A stretch of 64,000 nucleotides of DNA from Maioricimonas rarisocia (GTDB taxonomy: Bacteria; Planctomycetota; Planctomycetia; Planctomycetales; Planctomycetaceae), in NCBI RefSeq assembly GCF_007747795.1, contig NZ_CP036275.1, forward strand, positions 2,838,853 to 2,902,852. The letters run 5' to 3'. Positions 39,532 through 48,677 of the stretch are shown piece after piece; within the stretch, counting starts at the first letter, position 1; each line of letters starts with the position of its first letter. A model generated the notes under the pieces. It did not search any database. It was given only the letters and a program-made list of their open reading frames with translations, and was not told where the DNA came from. The position numbers and the translations under genes were made by a program.

Positions 39532-40920
39532 TCACTGCACGCCCGAATACTCCGCCACTCCCATCTCCCGCTCCCACGACGCGAGTTTGTCGATCATCTC
39601 GCTCGTCTTCTCCGGATACTCCGCTGACAGGTCGTGTGCCTCCGCAATGTCCTCGGAGAGGTCGTACAGGGCGACCTTACCGCTGCGATAGGCCAGCAGC
39701 TTCCACTTGCCCGACCGGACCGAGGCATAGAGATCTTCGTACGCCCGGTATCCGAAGATCGGCCTTCCGCGATCCAGGAGCGTGTTGCCGCGAATCGTCG
39801 GCAGCAGCGAAATGCCGTCGAGATGATCATGTGCGGCCGGATCTCCGCCTGCGATCTCGACCAGTGTCGGGAACAAATCGGTCGACTGAACGATGCTGCG
39901 GTTCTTCCCGCCCTGCTCAGTGATCCCTGGCCAGTACACCAGGAAAGGGACGCGGGCTCCTCCTTCGCAGAGCGTGTCGACACGCTTGCCACCGCGGAAC
40001 GGCGGATTCTCGAAGTACCCACCCTGATCCGACAGGAAGACGATGACGGTGTTCTCTGCGAGTTTCTGCTCAGCAAGAACCTGCCGGATGCGACCGACGG
40101 ATTCGTCGACGGACTTCACCATCGCCGCGTAATGGGCCTGTTTTCCGGTCAGGCCCTTCTGCCGGAAACGTGTCACCAGATCCTCACGGCCCTGATGTGG
40201 ACCGTGCACATTGTAGTACCACAGCGACAGCATGAACGGCTGATCGCGGTCGTACTGCTTCAGAAAACGGACCGCTTCGTCAGTCAGCCGGTCAGTCAGG
40301 TATTGCCTTGATGCATCGGCAAAGACGGTCGCATTCCGGAAGTACGGCGGATAATACGACCGGGGATGGCCGAAGTTCGATGTCCCTGTCTGCCGATCGA
40401 AACCCTGCTGAACCGGGTGGTAGGGCTCGTGCCCCAGATGCCATTTGCCAAGGAATTCGTTGTGGTAGCCGAGTTCTCCAAGCACCTCGGCATACGTCGT
40501 CTGCTCGAGCGGCAGCCAGTTGCGGCAGGGGAACCGGGCCGGGTCTGTCTTCCAGAGGTTGAACTCCGATTCTGTTCGGCCGAATGCGTCGAAGTCCGCG
40601 TGCTTCGGTCCGACCGGAATGTGTCGGACCATCTGCAGCCGGACCGGATGCTTACCGGTCAGCAAAGCTGCGCGACTGGGACTGCACGTCGGGCACGGGA
40701 TGTAGGCCTGCTCGAAATCGAGTCCTTCCTGCGCCAGCCGGTCGATGTTGGGAGATTCAAGAACGGGATTGCGATACCCCAGGTCCGACCAGCCCAGGTC
40801 GTCAACGAACAGCAGCACGATGTTCGGGCGGTCCGGACGGCCACAGGCCTCGTCCGTCTGGGTGGCCACAGCTGCGTTCGCAGCCTGCAGGGCGATGAAC
40901 AGCGTCAACAGCATACGCAT
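39532..40920 (-). CDS. Secreted sulfatase (arylsulfatase A-like)
   Basis: 462 residues with GGAGG 7 bases before the ATG. A signal peptide (MRMLLTLFIALQAANAAVA) leads to the core RPNIVLLFVDDLGWSDLGYR. The signature TCSPSRAALLTG places the formylglycine-precursor Cys at residue 79. Further motifs are FLGKWHLG and VIVFLSDQGGYFENPP. It would hydrolyse sulfate esters of exogenous polysaccharides; specificity is unknown. It lies 51 bases downstream of the minus-strand laminin-G-like gene and is likely co-transcribed with it. Confidence 0.92.
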   Translation of the reverse strand: MRMLLTLFIALQAANAAVATQTDEACGRPDRPNIVLLFVDDLGWSDLGYRNPVLESPNIDRLAQEGLDFEQAYIPCPTCSPSRAALLTGKHPVRLQMVRHIPVGPKHADFDAFGRTESEFNLWKTDPARFPCRNWLPLEQTTYAEVLGELGYHNEFLGKWHLGHEPYHPVQQGFDRQTGTSNFGHPRSYYPPYFRNATVFADASRQYLTDRLTDEAVRFLKQYDRDQPFMLSLWYYNVHGPHQGREDLVTRFRQKGLTGKQAHYAAMVKSVDESVGRIRQVLAEQKLAENTVIVFLSDQGGYFENPPFRGGKRVDTLCEGGARVPFLVYWPGITEQGGKNRSIVQSTDLFPTLVEIAGGDPAAHDHLDGISLLPTIRGNTLLDRGRPIFGYRAYEDLYASVRSGKWKLLAYRSGKVALYDLSEDIAEAHDLSAEYPEKTSEMIDKLASWEREMGVAEYSGVQ

Positions 40921-40971
40921 GACGTTCCTCCAGGCCGGCCTCGGCCGCCGTCCTTAAAGCGTCGTGATTGG

Positions 40972-41718
40972 CTACGGCGTGGCCGTTTCCGCCTGGTTCA
41001 GCGCGAAGATCTTCACGTTATCCACCACTGCTCTGCCCGGCACTGAAAGGCGAAGCAGCCGTTTCGTCGGGTGCGCGATCCCTTCCGATGCAAAGGTGCC
41101 GACCGTCTTGCCGTCAATCGCGAGATGAAGAGACTCTCCGCGTACCGTCACCGCCGCCCGGTACCACTTGCCGGGCTTCAGCTCGAGCGGAAACCGGGCC
41201 CGCTTCGTATCGAGCATTTGCTGCTGTGCCTGGCTGAGCCGTTTGGCTCGGCGCAGCTCGCGGATCTCCAGGTCCATGTTGCCGGTCTTCAGGTCGATCA
41301 GATCGGCCGATTTCGTGCTGATCCGCACGACAAACAGATGGCCGGCGTGAACTTCCTTGAACTGCAGGTCCGCGAAGTTCAGCCCGAGGTTGTCCTTCGG
41401 GCCGGGCAGCATGAAATCGAGCTCGACGACTCCGTCCGTGAACTCGGCCGGATGTGTGACCGAAACGGCATGGTCGGCCGTCTCGTGAATGAAGATGTGC
41501 ATTGCCCCGTCTTTGAGGTCGACCTGCCTGTTGCCGCCGGCCCGGCGAGCACTGTTCGTGCCCCAGCCGTTCCCGATTTCGTCCTTCTCTTCCTGCGATT
41601 CGTTTCGCTCGAAGTCGTCCTGGAAAAGCAGTGTGCGATGTTCCTCGGCGTGAGCAAGCGGCGAGAACATCAGCGGGAGAAGCGCCATCGAGCAGAGGAC
41701 GATGCGGTGCGTGTTCAT
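40972..41718 (-). CDS. Secreted laminin-G/DUF1080-like domain protein
   Basis: 248 residues with a signal peptide (LCSMALLPLMFSPLAHA). The mature protein has the beta-sandwich pattern of concanavalin-like or DUF1080-type domains: FQDDFERNE at the start, then GAMHIFIHETADHAVSV, VVELDFMLPGPKDNLGLNF, GKWYRAAVTVRGESLHLAIDG and GRAVVDNVKIF. Such domains bind or cleave glycans. No catalytic residues can be assigned. It lies just upstream of the sulfatase in the same direction, which supports a shared role in polysaccharide use. Confidence 0.72.
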   Translation of the reverse strand: MNTHRIVLCSMALLPLMFSPLAHAEEHRTLLFQDDFERNESQEEKDEIGNGWGTNSARRAGGNRQVDLKDGAMHIFIHETADHAVSVTHPAEFTDGVVELDFMLPGPKDNLGLNFADLQFKEVHAGHLFVVRISTKSADLIDLKTGNMDLEIRELRRAKRLSQAQQQMLDTKRARFPLELKPGKWYRAAVTVRGESLHLAIDGKTVGTFASEGIAHPTKRLLRLSVPGRAVVDNVKIFALNQAETATP

Positions 41719-41857
41719 GCGGTCGGTCCTGGGGGCGGAGATTGACTGCAGACGGCGTAGCAGATCCTGCGCGTTCGCGCCGGCTCCCGCAGTCTACCAG
41801 TCCGCGCCGTTGTCGTCATTGTCTGGCAACGTGAGAGGCCGGCTCTCGTTCCCGGGA

Positions 41858-42082
41858 TCACGTGAGCACATCCTTGTCGAATTCACTTCCGCACGCTGTG
41901 CACTGCACGCGGCCCTGGCTGCTGCTTCCCAGCGGAATCAGCGGGATGAAGAACAGTGTGAACCAGCGGGACTTGCGAAGTTCCGCATAGGTCCGCTCTG
42001 TCTGACAGGCGGGACAGATGAACGTCCCGGACGGCTTCGCTTTCAGCTTCGTTGAGATGCCGAAGATGATGAACAGCGGCAT
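41858..42082 (-). CDS. Small zinc-ribbon membrane protein
   Basis: 74 residues from the ATG at 42082, with AGGGAG upstream at 7 bases. Two CxxC pairs, FICPACQTERTY near the N-terminus and VQCTACGSEF near the C-terminus, form a zinc ribbon. Between them lies one hydrophobic segment (WFTLFFIPLIPLG). The arrangement matches small zinc-ribbon_15-type proteins of unknown function. The longer frame from 42130 has a poorer start. It is a monocistronic minus-strand gene. Confidence 0.75.
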   Translation of the reverse strand: MPLFIIFGISTKLKAKPSGTFICPACQTERTYAELRKSRWFTLFFIPLIPLGSSSQGRVQCTACGSEFDKDVLT

Positions 42083-42132
42083 GAATCGACTCCCTGGAGA
42101 TACGTGAATGGGGGACCGGGAACAGCGCATGA

Positions 42133-42170
42133 ATCAGGGGCGACGGCACCTGGTGCTCATCGCCCCTGAT
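42133..42170. terminator. Large perfect hairpin between the PDZ and zinc-ribbon genes
   Basis: An 11-bp perfect stem (42133-42143 with 42160-42170) contains a second inner stem (42046-type GCACC with GGTGC at 42146-42150 and 42152-42156). It sits about 100 bases after the minus-strand PDZ gene stop. No T-run on either side, so it may be a terminator or an RNA-stability element. Confidence 0.5.
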
Positions 42171-42273
42171 CATCATCCGTGTTACGCGATCCTGCCACTC
42201 TCGACCGCCAGCCGATTCTCAGATGGTCAGTCGATCATGACAGTTGATCGCGGCATTTTCCTCCATGACCGAA

Positions 42274-44037
42274 TCAGTTCTGCTCATCGAACAGATCGGA
42301 GCGAGGGCTCAATCGGACGCTTGCCGCCCGCAGACGGTCGTTCCGGCGAACACGCACGGTCACGCGTTCGTTGGCGTCGAAGTCCCGCAGAATACGGGTC
42401 ACGTCCTGGTAGGTACTGACCGGCTGACCGTCGATCGAAATCAGGGTGTCGCCCTTCTGCAGATCGGCGTTCGCTGCCGGCGAGTTCGGCACAACGCGGA
42501 CAATTTCAACACCTTGATCGTCGGTGTGGCGGAGGAGGATTCCCAGCCCCGCACTGATGTCACCATCGATCTCGGCATCGTTCCGTGCGGCCGGATTCGG
42601 GCCGCGGAACTCGCTGCGGTCGTCGTTCTGACGGCGGGCGTCGTAGTTCGGACGACGGGCATCGTAGCGGTCGCGACTATCGTCTTCCCGGTTGCGACTG
42701 TCGTCGTACCGGTTGCGGTTGCCATCGAAGCGACTCCGGTCGTCGTCGAAGCGGCTCCGATTGCCATCAAAGCGGCTGCGGTTGCCACTCTGCGAGCGGT
42801 CGGAGTTGCCGAAGCGGCTTCGATCCTGCGGACGCGGCAGTTCGACGGTCTGTCCGTCGTGGCGAACCTGTTCGGCGATCATGGCGAATTCGCCATTCAC
42901 GCGACCTGGGCGAACAAGTGCCGAGATGTCGTCGCCATCACGAAGATTGAGCCGGCGAATCTTCGATTCCGGACCGAGATTCATCGTCTCTTCGCGGCCA
43001 CTGACGAGTTCGACGTTCGCAAGGACATGTCGCTCACTGATGCCGCGGAACTTCGCCTTGCGCGTGCTGACGATCTCGCCGCGAACGCGCTTGAGGCTCG
43101 GGGCCTTCGGCATGTTCACCTGCAGCTGACTTCCGTCGTAGTTGACCTGTGAAGCGAAGAACATCGCCCGGTCGTTGATGTGACCCGGATGGCCGTAGAC
43201 GGTGATGCGATCACCATCGCTCAGGTCGAGTCGGCGCAGTTGCGTGCGCGGTCCAAGGCAGACGCGGGCGGTCCGGCCATCTTCAGTCCGGACGCGGGCG
43301 ATCATGCATTCGCCTTCGACGCCGTTGAGCGTGTCGTAACGAATGTCGCGGATCTCACCCCTGAGGGTCTCGCGGCGGCGATCGCCACGGCGATCCATTT
43401 CGCGACGGGCGTCCGGGCCGAATCCCGGGCGGTTGGCCGAGTAGTTGCCCCGGAACGGGCGGCGGCCATCGCGGCGGGCGCGATCACGGCTGCGGCGGCG
43501 GAGCTCTTCGTAGTCGTCGTAGTAGAACTCTTCCCAGCCGTCGACCTCACCGTCGCCGTCGAAATCGGCGCCGAAGCGGATCCAGTCACCGCGGCGGTTG
43601 CCGTCCCGGTCGCCGCGCCGATCGTCATCGCGGTCACGCCGTCCGTCGCGATCCCGGTCATCGTCGCCACGATTGCGACCATCTTCGCGGTCATCGTCTC
43701 CCGGTCGCTGGTTGCGACCGTCGCGGCCATCCCGGTTGCGATCGTCGTTGCCGCGGTTCCGCCGATTGTTTGCCCGGACGTCCGCATCAACGTCGGCGTC
43801 AGCATTCGCACCGGTGTCGGTGTTCGCGCCGGCGTTGGCATCCACATCGGCATCGGCCTGAGTGCCGTTGTCTTCGAAAGACTCACCGGTATCGGCGTCA
43901 GCGTTGGCGGACGCGTTCGCGCCGGGGCTGAGACGGTCCTGAATCGGGTCGTCCTGGCCCGGGGCAACGGTCGTCAGACCGAGCGCCACTGCTGCCGTGC
44001 AGGCAAAGATGTTGCGTGGAGTAAATGTCAGTCTCAT
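42274..44037 (-). CDS. Exported PDZ protein with an EF-hand-like loop and charged repeats
   Basis: 587 residues. A signal peptide (NIFACTAAVALGLTTVAPG) is followed by an Ala/Asn/Asp low-complexity stretch (about 35-90) and an Arg/Asp-rich stretch (about 90-150). An EF-hand-type loop (DFDGDGEVDGWEE, near 158-172) comes next. Two tandem copies of an ~80-residue beta domain follow; they share RGEI, then LGPxxxxRRLxLxDGDxI, then the IxxQVxxDG tail. A Ser-Arg-Phe-Asp repeat region (SRFDGNRSRFDDDR and variants) leads to a C-terminal PDZ domain (GLGILLRHTDDQGVEIV). Function unknown; surface or matrix binding is inferred. It lies 103 bases downstream of the hyperacidic protein gene. Confidence 0.75.
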   Translation of the reverse strand: MRLTFTPRNIFACTAAVALGLTTVAPGQDDPIQDRLSPGANASANADADTGESFEDNGTQADADVDANAGANTDTGANADADVDADVRANNRRNRGNDDRNRDGRDGRNQRPGDDDREDGRNRGDDDRDRDGRRDRDDDRRGDRDGNRRGDWIRFGADFDGDGEVDGWEEFYYDDYEELRRRSRDRARRDGRRPFRGNYSANRPGFGPDARREMDRRGDRRRETLRGEIRDIRYDTLNGVEGECMIARVRTEDGRTARVCLGPRTQLRRLDLSDGDRITVYGHPGHINDRAMFFASQVNYDGSQLQVNMPKAPSLKRVRGEIVSTRKAKFRGISERHVLANVELVSGREETMNLGPESKIRRLNLRDGDDISALVRPGRVNGEFAMIAEQVRHDGQTVELPRPQDRSRFGNSDRSQSGNRSRFDGNRSRFDDDRSRFDGNRNRYDDSRNREDDSRDRYDARRPNYDARRQNDDRSEFRGPNPAARNDAEIDGDISAGLGILLRHTDDQGVEIVRVVPNSPAANADLQKGDTLISIDGQPVSTYQDVTRILRDFDANERVTVRVRRNDRLRAASVRLSPRSDLFDEQN

Positions 44038-44140
44038 GTCGAAATCCTTTTTCGTTGTTCAGTCGTTCGATTGAAGCATGACGGGAAAGTGGTTCCCGGC
44101 ATGTTGTCATTACGTCATGACGTGTGTGCCGAAAGCGGCA

Positions 44141-44704
44141 TCACAGCCCCGACCACCAGGCGTCGAAGTCGGAATCTTCGTCGTACCAGTCGGTGGTGTA
44201 GTAGTGGGCCGGCCATTCCGTTTCGGTGTACGGCATTTCCGGACCGACGTATGGCGAGCGGCCATACTCTTCGAGGTAGTCGTTGGCGTCGTAGTTCGAG
44301 CCGTAGCTGTCGTACTCGTACTCACCAAGCTCTTCGTAGACCGAATTCGGTTCGTCGTAGACCGAGTCGTATTCGTAGTCGTCGGTCTCTTCTTCGAAAT
44401 AGTCGTCGACGAAGCGATCATCGGTGTCGCCGTATGGGTCGGCACCGAAACGGTCGTCGCCGTCGTCGAAGTACGAGCCGTAGTAGTCGTTCTCGTAGTC
44501 GACCCCTTCGTCGGCATCGAACCAGTCACTGGGGTCGTACCATTCCTCGGCGTGGTAGCCGTAGGTGGGATCCCACTCCGCGTCCTGGGCAATCGTGGTG
44601 CCGTTGGGAGCGGAAGCAAACGTCAGCAGGGCGAGCGTGCTTGCGGCTGCGATTCCGCCGAGCCAGCGGCGTGAGCCTGTGCGTGTTGATAACAGCTGTT
44701 GCAT
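44141..44704 (-). CDS. Hyperacidic, Tyr/Asp/Glu-rich secreted protein
   Basis: 187 residues from the ATG at 44704 with GAGGAG 7 bases upstream. After a signal peptide (WLGGIAAASTLALLTFASA) the mature ~147 residues are dominated by Asp, Glu and Tyr. There are only three Arg, no Lys and no Cys. Local runs include DYENDYYGSYFDDGDD and DDYFEEETDDYEYD. There is no recognisable fold; it is probably intrinsically disordered and a likely binder of divalent cations or of a basic partner. It precedes the PDZ/charged-repeat gene on the same strand, so the two are probably co-expressed. Confidence 0.7.
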   Translation of the reverse strand: MQQLLSTRTGSRRWLGGIAAASTLALLTFASAPNGTTIAQDAEWDPTYGYHAEEWYDPSDWFDADEGVDYENDYYGSYFDDGDDRFGADPYGDTDDRFVDDYFEEETDDYEYDSVYDEPNSVYEELGEYEYDSYGSNYDANDYLEEYGRSPYVGPEMPYTETEWPAHYYTTDWYDEDSDFDAWWSGL

Positions 44705-45066
44705 GAGAGTCTCCTCGAATGAACGCGTCAGTTGGCAGAGAGTGTGTCCGGGAGTTTGCAGCGGCGGCAGACGCTGCCTGACCGCCACGGCCAGTCGTGT
44801 ACAGTTCGTGATGTCCGTTCTCGGGGCAGCGGAACAGTCCGACCGGTATCCGTCGGAACGGGCATCACCGGAACGGTTCAGAGCTTAGGCGCGAAAGAAT
44901 CGTCCCGAATCGGACATGTCACGAACGTAGACCGGGTGTCTCCCTGAGACCTGAGGGGAGACACGGAGAGAACGGCGACGAACGCGCGGCGGCCGCGCAG
45001 GTCGTCCGTTCAGCGGGCGCAGCAGAAGCAGTTCAGCGACCGGGATGGCGCCTCAGGGCGCACCAA
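44705..45066. other. Intergenic region with a hairpin
   Basis: About 360 bases between the hyperacidic and HEAT/DUF4375 genes. A perfect 9-bp stem lies at 44936-44944 with 44956-44964, about 100 bases after the HEAT gene stop on the minus strand; no T-run follows. No gene seen. Confidence 0.45.
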
Positions 45067-46534
45067 TCACTGCGAAGAGGACGAGTCGGTAAAGTGCTCG
45101 CGATGTTCCAGAGCGTACAGAGCAAGCAGGACGCTCAGATTGTCGCTGCAGGCGAAATAGCGATCGTCACAGCCCTTCAGCTGGCTGTCTTTCCGGGATG
45201 AGAAGCCGGCCAGTTGCTCGCCCCGTCGGTCCCAGTCGGAGGATGGTCCCTTCTTGCCGAACAGTGCGATCGCTTCCCTGAGGATCTCTGCCCGCTGAGG
45301 CGAACCGACCGCCTCCAGGCCTTCGATCGCGATCTTCCAGTATCCGCCCGATGAGTTGCCGAAGTACTGCACGTGGCCACCGTTGTTCACTTCGCTGTCG
45401 TACACCAGAACGCCGAAGTAATGTTCCTGAGGGACCGTCAGTTCTTCGACGTTACTGTGCTCCTCATCGAGTTGCTGCAGGACGTGTTTCCAAGGATCGG
45501 TCACCCCGGCCAGTGCGGCGAGACCTTTTGCGGCGGCTCTGGCCACCAGTTCATCCTGCGAGCCGAGATGCCGGCGCAGACGTTCCTCTGTGTCACCGGC
45601 GGGATTGAGCGCGCACGCGCTGATCGCGTTGGCCAGGGCCAGATCGTACTTACCCTGTTTCGGCCTCGACTCGAGTTCTTCGACCAAGGGCAGCAGCCGG
45701 TCGTGTGTAATTGGGATCTTTTCCTCGTTGAATGCGCGGATCACGTCGGCGAGGTCGCGATTCGATGGGGTGAAATACGTCTCGGACAGCAGGATTTCCG
45801 AGGCCCGCTCACGGTCAAGCGAGAGCAGCAGACAGCAGGGCTGGACAATCTCCAGCGACTCGCTTTCCCTGATCAGCGCCAGTGTCGGCGTGAAGGCCAC
45901 ATCCCGTAACGGCTGCGTGGCACGACCGTGATCCAGTGCGAGCTCAACTCCCGTCATCGCCTGCATGCGGACCAGCCATTCTTCATCTGCAATCAGGGCC
46001 GAGATCGGGGCGATACGCTCTTCGGTGCCGATCGCACCCAGTGCCAGGGCGGCATGCTTGCGGAAGTGGGCGTTCCGATGCTGCGCGTATCGCTGCAGCG
46101 GCGCAGCCGCTTCGGGGGGGCGCGAGTTCGACGAGCACATCGCAGATGCACTCGAAGGGCGATTGAGGCTGCAGGAAGCGGTATTCGAACGGAAACGTCG
46201 TCGAATACGTCCGCTCTTCATCGAGCGTTGCCAGCAGCCGGGGCGTCGCCTTCGCTTCGATCTGCTTGAGCAGGTGTGTTGTCAGGTGGGCATCTTCGGG
46301 AACAAACAGGCGATCGACCATCGCCCGGATCTCTTCGTCGGAGACGTCCTCGGGGACGGTCATCGACTTCTTCGCGTCCAGCAGCTTGCTGACTTCGCGG
46401 CGGTACTGAGGGTTCTTCACCCAGTCCTGAAAGCTTCCCGGGGCGATCTTCGCCCGCTGTCGCCACTCCCACAGATAGAGAATGAGAAGAACAATCAGGC
46501 ACAGCGCCATGCCGGCGAGGAGGTAAACCCGCAT
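45067..46534 (-). pseudogene. HEAT-like plus DUF4375 (DMP19) membrane protein, split by a frameshift
   Basis: Two overlapping minus-strand frames join into one protein. The first starts at the ATG at 46534 (MRVYLLAGMALCLIVLLILY, a membrane anchor) and runs to about 46114. The second continues from there to 45067. The break falls on seven consecutive C (minus strand) at 46114-46120; removing one C gives ELAPPEAAAPLQRY and an unbroken ~490-residue product. The middle has HEAT-like helical repeats (HFRKHAALALGAIGTEERIA). The C-terminus matches DUF4375/DMP19: SEVNNGGHVQYFGNSSGGYW. The frameshift may be a sequencing error in a homopolymer, real inactivation or slippage-based expression. Gene order suggests an independent unit downstream of lysC. 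Confidence 0.65.
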
Positions 46535-46724
46535 CAGAATTGGCCCGATCTGTCGACGCGTGGTCGCGTGCCCGGAGCCGCCCCCGGCATCACAACCGCA
46601 GCAGAAACGTCGCCAACATGCTACACGGAGCCCCCCGGGGCCGTCACGGCCGGGGAAGCCCTTGCTTTGCCCGGGGCGAACGACTCGAGTGCACTCGCGG
46701 CCGGTTGGAACCGGACCTGCGGCC

Positions 46725-48518
46725 CTACTCCGCCAGGCCGAATGTCTCCAGCAGGCACTGGTGAGCTGGCTGGCCCTGCTCGATCGCCACGACGGCACTC
46801 ATGCGGATCTCACTGGTGTTGATCATCTGCACGTTGATGTCCCGCTCGGCCAGAGCCCGGAACATCTGCTCGCCGACACCGGTGTGCGTTCGCAGTCCGA
46901 TCCCCATCACCGATAACTGGGCGATCTCCTCCTCGTAGTTCAGCGACGCGCCTTCCCAACTCGCCAGAACTTCGCGGACCAGCAGCAGACACCGCTGCAG
47001 ATCGTCCCGCGGCACCGTAAACGAAACCCGCGCCTGTCCGTCGTGGCTGACGTTCTGGACGATCATGTCGACCATCACGTCTCCTTCGGCGACGGCGGTG
47101 AACAGCTGGGCACAGACGCCCGGGCGGTCCGGAATGTTGTCGATTGTGATCCGGGACTGCGACTCGTCCAGCTGCACTTCGCTGACGACGATGTCTTCCA
47201 TGCTCGCGAGGCTGCCGACGACCGCCTGCAGCAGCTCCCTTCGATTGGCACGGGCCGGTGCCGCATCGTGCTGCTGCTTGACACCGATCGGGGGATTCGG
47301 GACCGACTCGGCTTCGAGATGAAAGCCCGCGTGCACCGCCCGCAGTGCGTCGTCACAGCCGGTCCGATCGATGAGCACCGAAATCTTGATCTCGCTGGTC
47401 GTGATCATCTGGATGTTCACGCCTGCATCGCTGAGCGTCTGGAACATCTGGGCGGCAACGCCGCTGTGCGTCCGCATGCCGGCTCCGACCGCCGACAGCT
47501 TTGCGACGTTCGTTCCGCTGCGGACCTGCCCGGCTCCCATTTCGTCGATCGCTTCCTGGGCGGCGGTGAGCGTCTCGGCGAGATCGGCTTCGGGAACGGT
47601 AAACGAGACTTCGGCGGTGCCTCCGGTGCCGACGTTCTGCACAACCATGTCGACCGGGATCTTGCGGGCCGACATCTTGGAGAAGATCAGGCTCATCACA
47701 CCCGGACGGTCCGGCAGTTCGCTGAGGCTGACGCGGGCTTCGTTGCGGACCAGGGCCAGACCGGTAACGACCCGCGAGGCGCCGTCACCTTCGGGGGCGA
47801 TCAGCGTCCCTTCGCCGTCCGAGAACGAGGGCCGCACACGCAGGGGCACGCCGAACTTCTTGGCGAACTCGATCGAGCGGGAATGCATCACCCCTGCTCC
47901 GAGGCTGGCCATCTCCAGCATCTCGTCGTAAGAGATGCGAGGCACCTTCTTGGCTTCCGGAACGCTGCGGGGATCGGTGGTGAAGACCCCTTCGACGTCG
48001 GTGTAGATCTGGCACTCGTCTGCCTGCAGGGCGGCGGCGAGTGCCGTCGCGGTCGTGTCGCTGCCGCCGCGACCCAGAGTGGTGATGTTGAACGCGTCGT
48101 CGACACCCTGGAATCCGCATGCGACGACGATCGAACCATCGTCGAGGTGCCGGCGGAGCCGGTCGGTGGAGATTTCCCGGATGCGGGCCTTGGTGAAGCT
48201 GGAGTCGGTGACGATGCCGATCTGTCCGCCGGTCAGGCTGACTGCCTGTTCCCCCAGCGTCTGGATGGCCATCGACATCAGAGCGACCGATTCCTGCTCG
48301 CCGGTCGAGAGGAGCATGTCCATCTCGCGCGCCGGGGGCGTGTGGGTGATCTCGGCAGCGAGGCCGACCAGTTCGTCGGTCTTCTTGCCGCGGGCACTGA
48401 CGACCATCACCACCTGATGACCCTCACGGTGCGCCGCGACCGCGCGACAGGCCGCAGCCATGATTTTTTCCGAGTTGGCGACGCTTGTTCCGCCGAACTT
48501 CTGGACGATCAGTGACAC
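46725..48518 (-). CDS. lysC: Aspartate kinase with a doubled ACT regulatory region
   Basis: 597 residues from a GTG at 48518 with GAGGA upstream; the start fits the family's first strand [12 protein letters not shown]. The kinase domain (about 1-240) has [17 protein letters not shown] and [13 protein letters not shown], the ATP- and aspartate-binding motifs. ACT domains follow: one pair at about 265-400 ([12 protein letters not shown], then [13 protein letters not shown]) and another at about 450-590 ([12 protein letters not shown], then [13 protein letters not shown]). Most lysC products have a single pair and about 400-450 residues. It catalyses the first step from aspartate to lysine, threonine and methionine, and the ACT domains mediate feedback inhibition by these. 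Confidence 0.92.
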   Translation of the reverse strand: MSLIVQKFGGTSVANSEKIMAAACRAVAAHREGHQVVMVVSARGKKTDELVGLAAEITHTPPAREMDMLLSTGEQESVALMSMAIQTLGEQAVSLTGGQIGIVTDSSFTKARIREISTDRLRRHLDDGSIVVACGFQGVDDAFNITTLGRGGSDTTATALAAALQADECQIYTDVEGVFTTDPRSVPEAKKVPRISYDEMLEMASLGAGVMHSRSIEFAKKFGVPLRVRPSFSDGEGTLIAPEGDGASRVVTGLALVRNEARVSLSELPDRPGVMSLIFSKMSARKIPVDMVVQNVGTGGTAEVSFTVPEADLAETLTAAQEAIDEMGAGQVRSGTNVAKLSAVGAGMRTHSGVAAQMFQTLSDAGVNIQMITTSEIKISVLIDRTGCDDALRAVHAGFHLEAESVPNPPIGVKQQHDAAPARANRRELLQAVVGSLASMEDIVVSEVQLDESQSRITIDNIPDRPGVCAQLFTAVAEGDVMVDMIVQNVSHDGQARVSFTVPRDDLQRCLLLVREVLASWEGASLNYEEEIAQLSVMGIGLRTHTGVGEQMFRALAERDINVQMINTSEIRMSAVVAIEQGQPAHQCLLETFGLAE

Positions 48519-48608
48519 CGATGCTTCCTCGCTGATGAATCTGCGCAGTCGTGGTGATGGTGAGCGGCTGCAGGGCCGCGCGCAGAATATCAAAGCGGGT
48601 AGCGGTAC

Positions 48609-48646
48609 AAAAGCGGCCCGGCAACGGATCAACCGCGGCCGGGCCG
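48609..48646 (-). terminator. Rho-independent terminator of the amidotransferase-like gene
   Basis: Perfect 9-bp GC stem (48614-48622 with 48638-48646), loop of 15 bases, followed on the minus strand by CTTTTG. It lies 32 bases after the stop of the gene at 48678-49445 and separates it from lysC. Confidence 0.75.
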
Positions 48647-48677
48647 AGAAGGTGCTGGAACGCCGAATCAGCGGAAA

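Noticed and set aside
42274-44037. Possible DNA repeat array or CRISPR in the RD-rich gene
   Set aside because: The repetition is at protein level with variable units and coding phase; no conserved repeat-spacer structure.
43180-44706. 508-residue Val/Ala-rich plus-strand open frame
   Set aside because: Antisense of the Arg/Asp- and Asp/Tyr-rich genes, which produces a valine-rich complement; no start signals.
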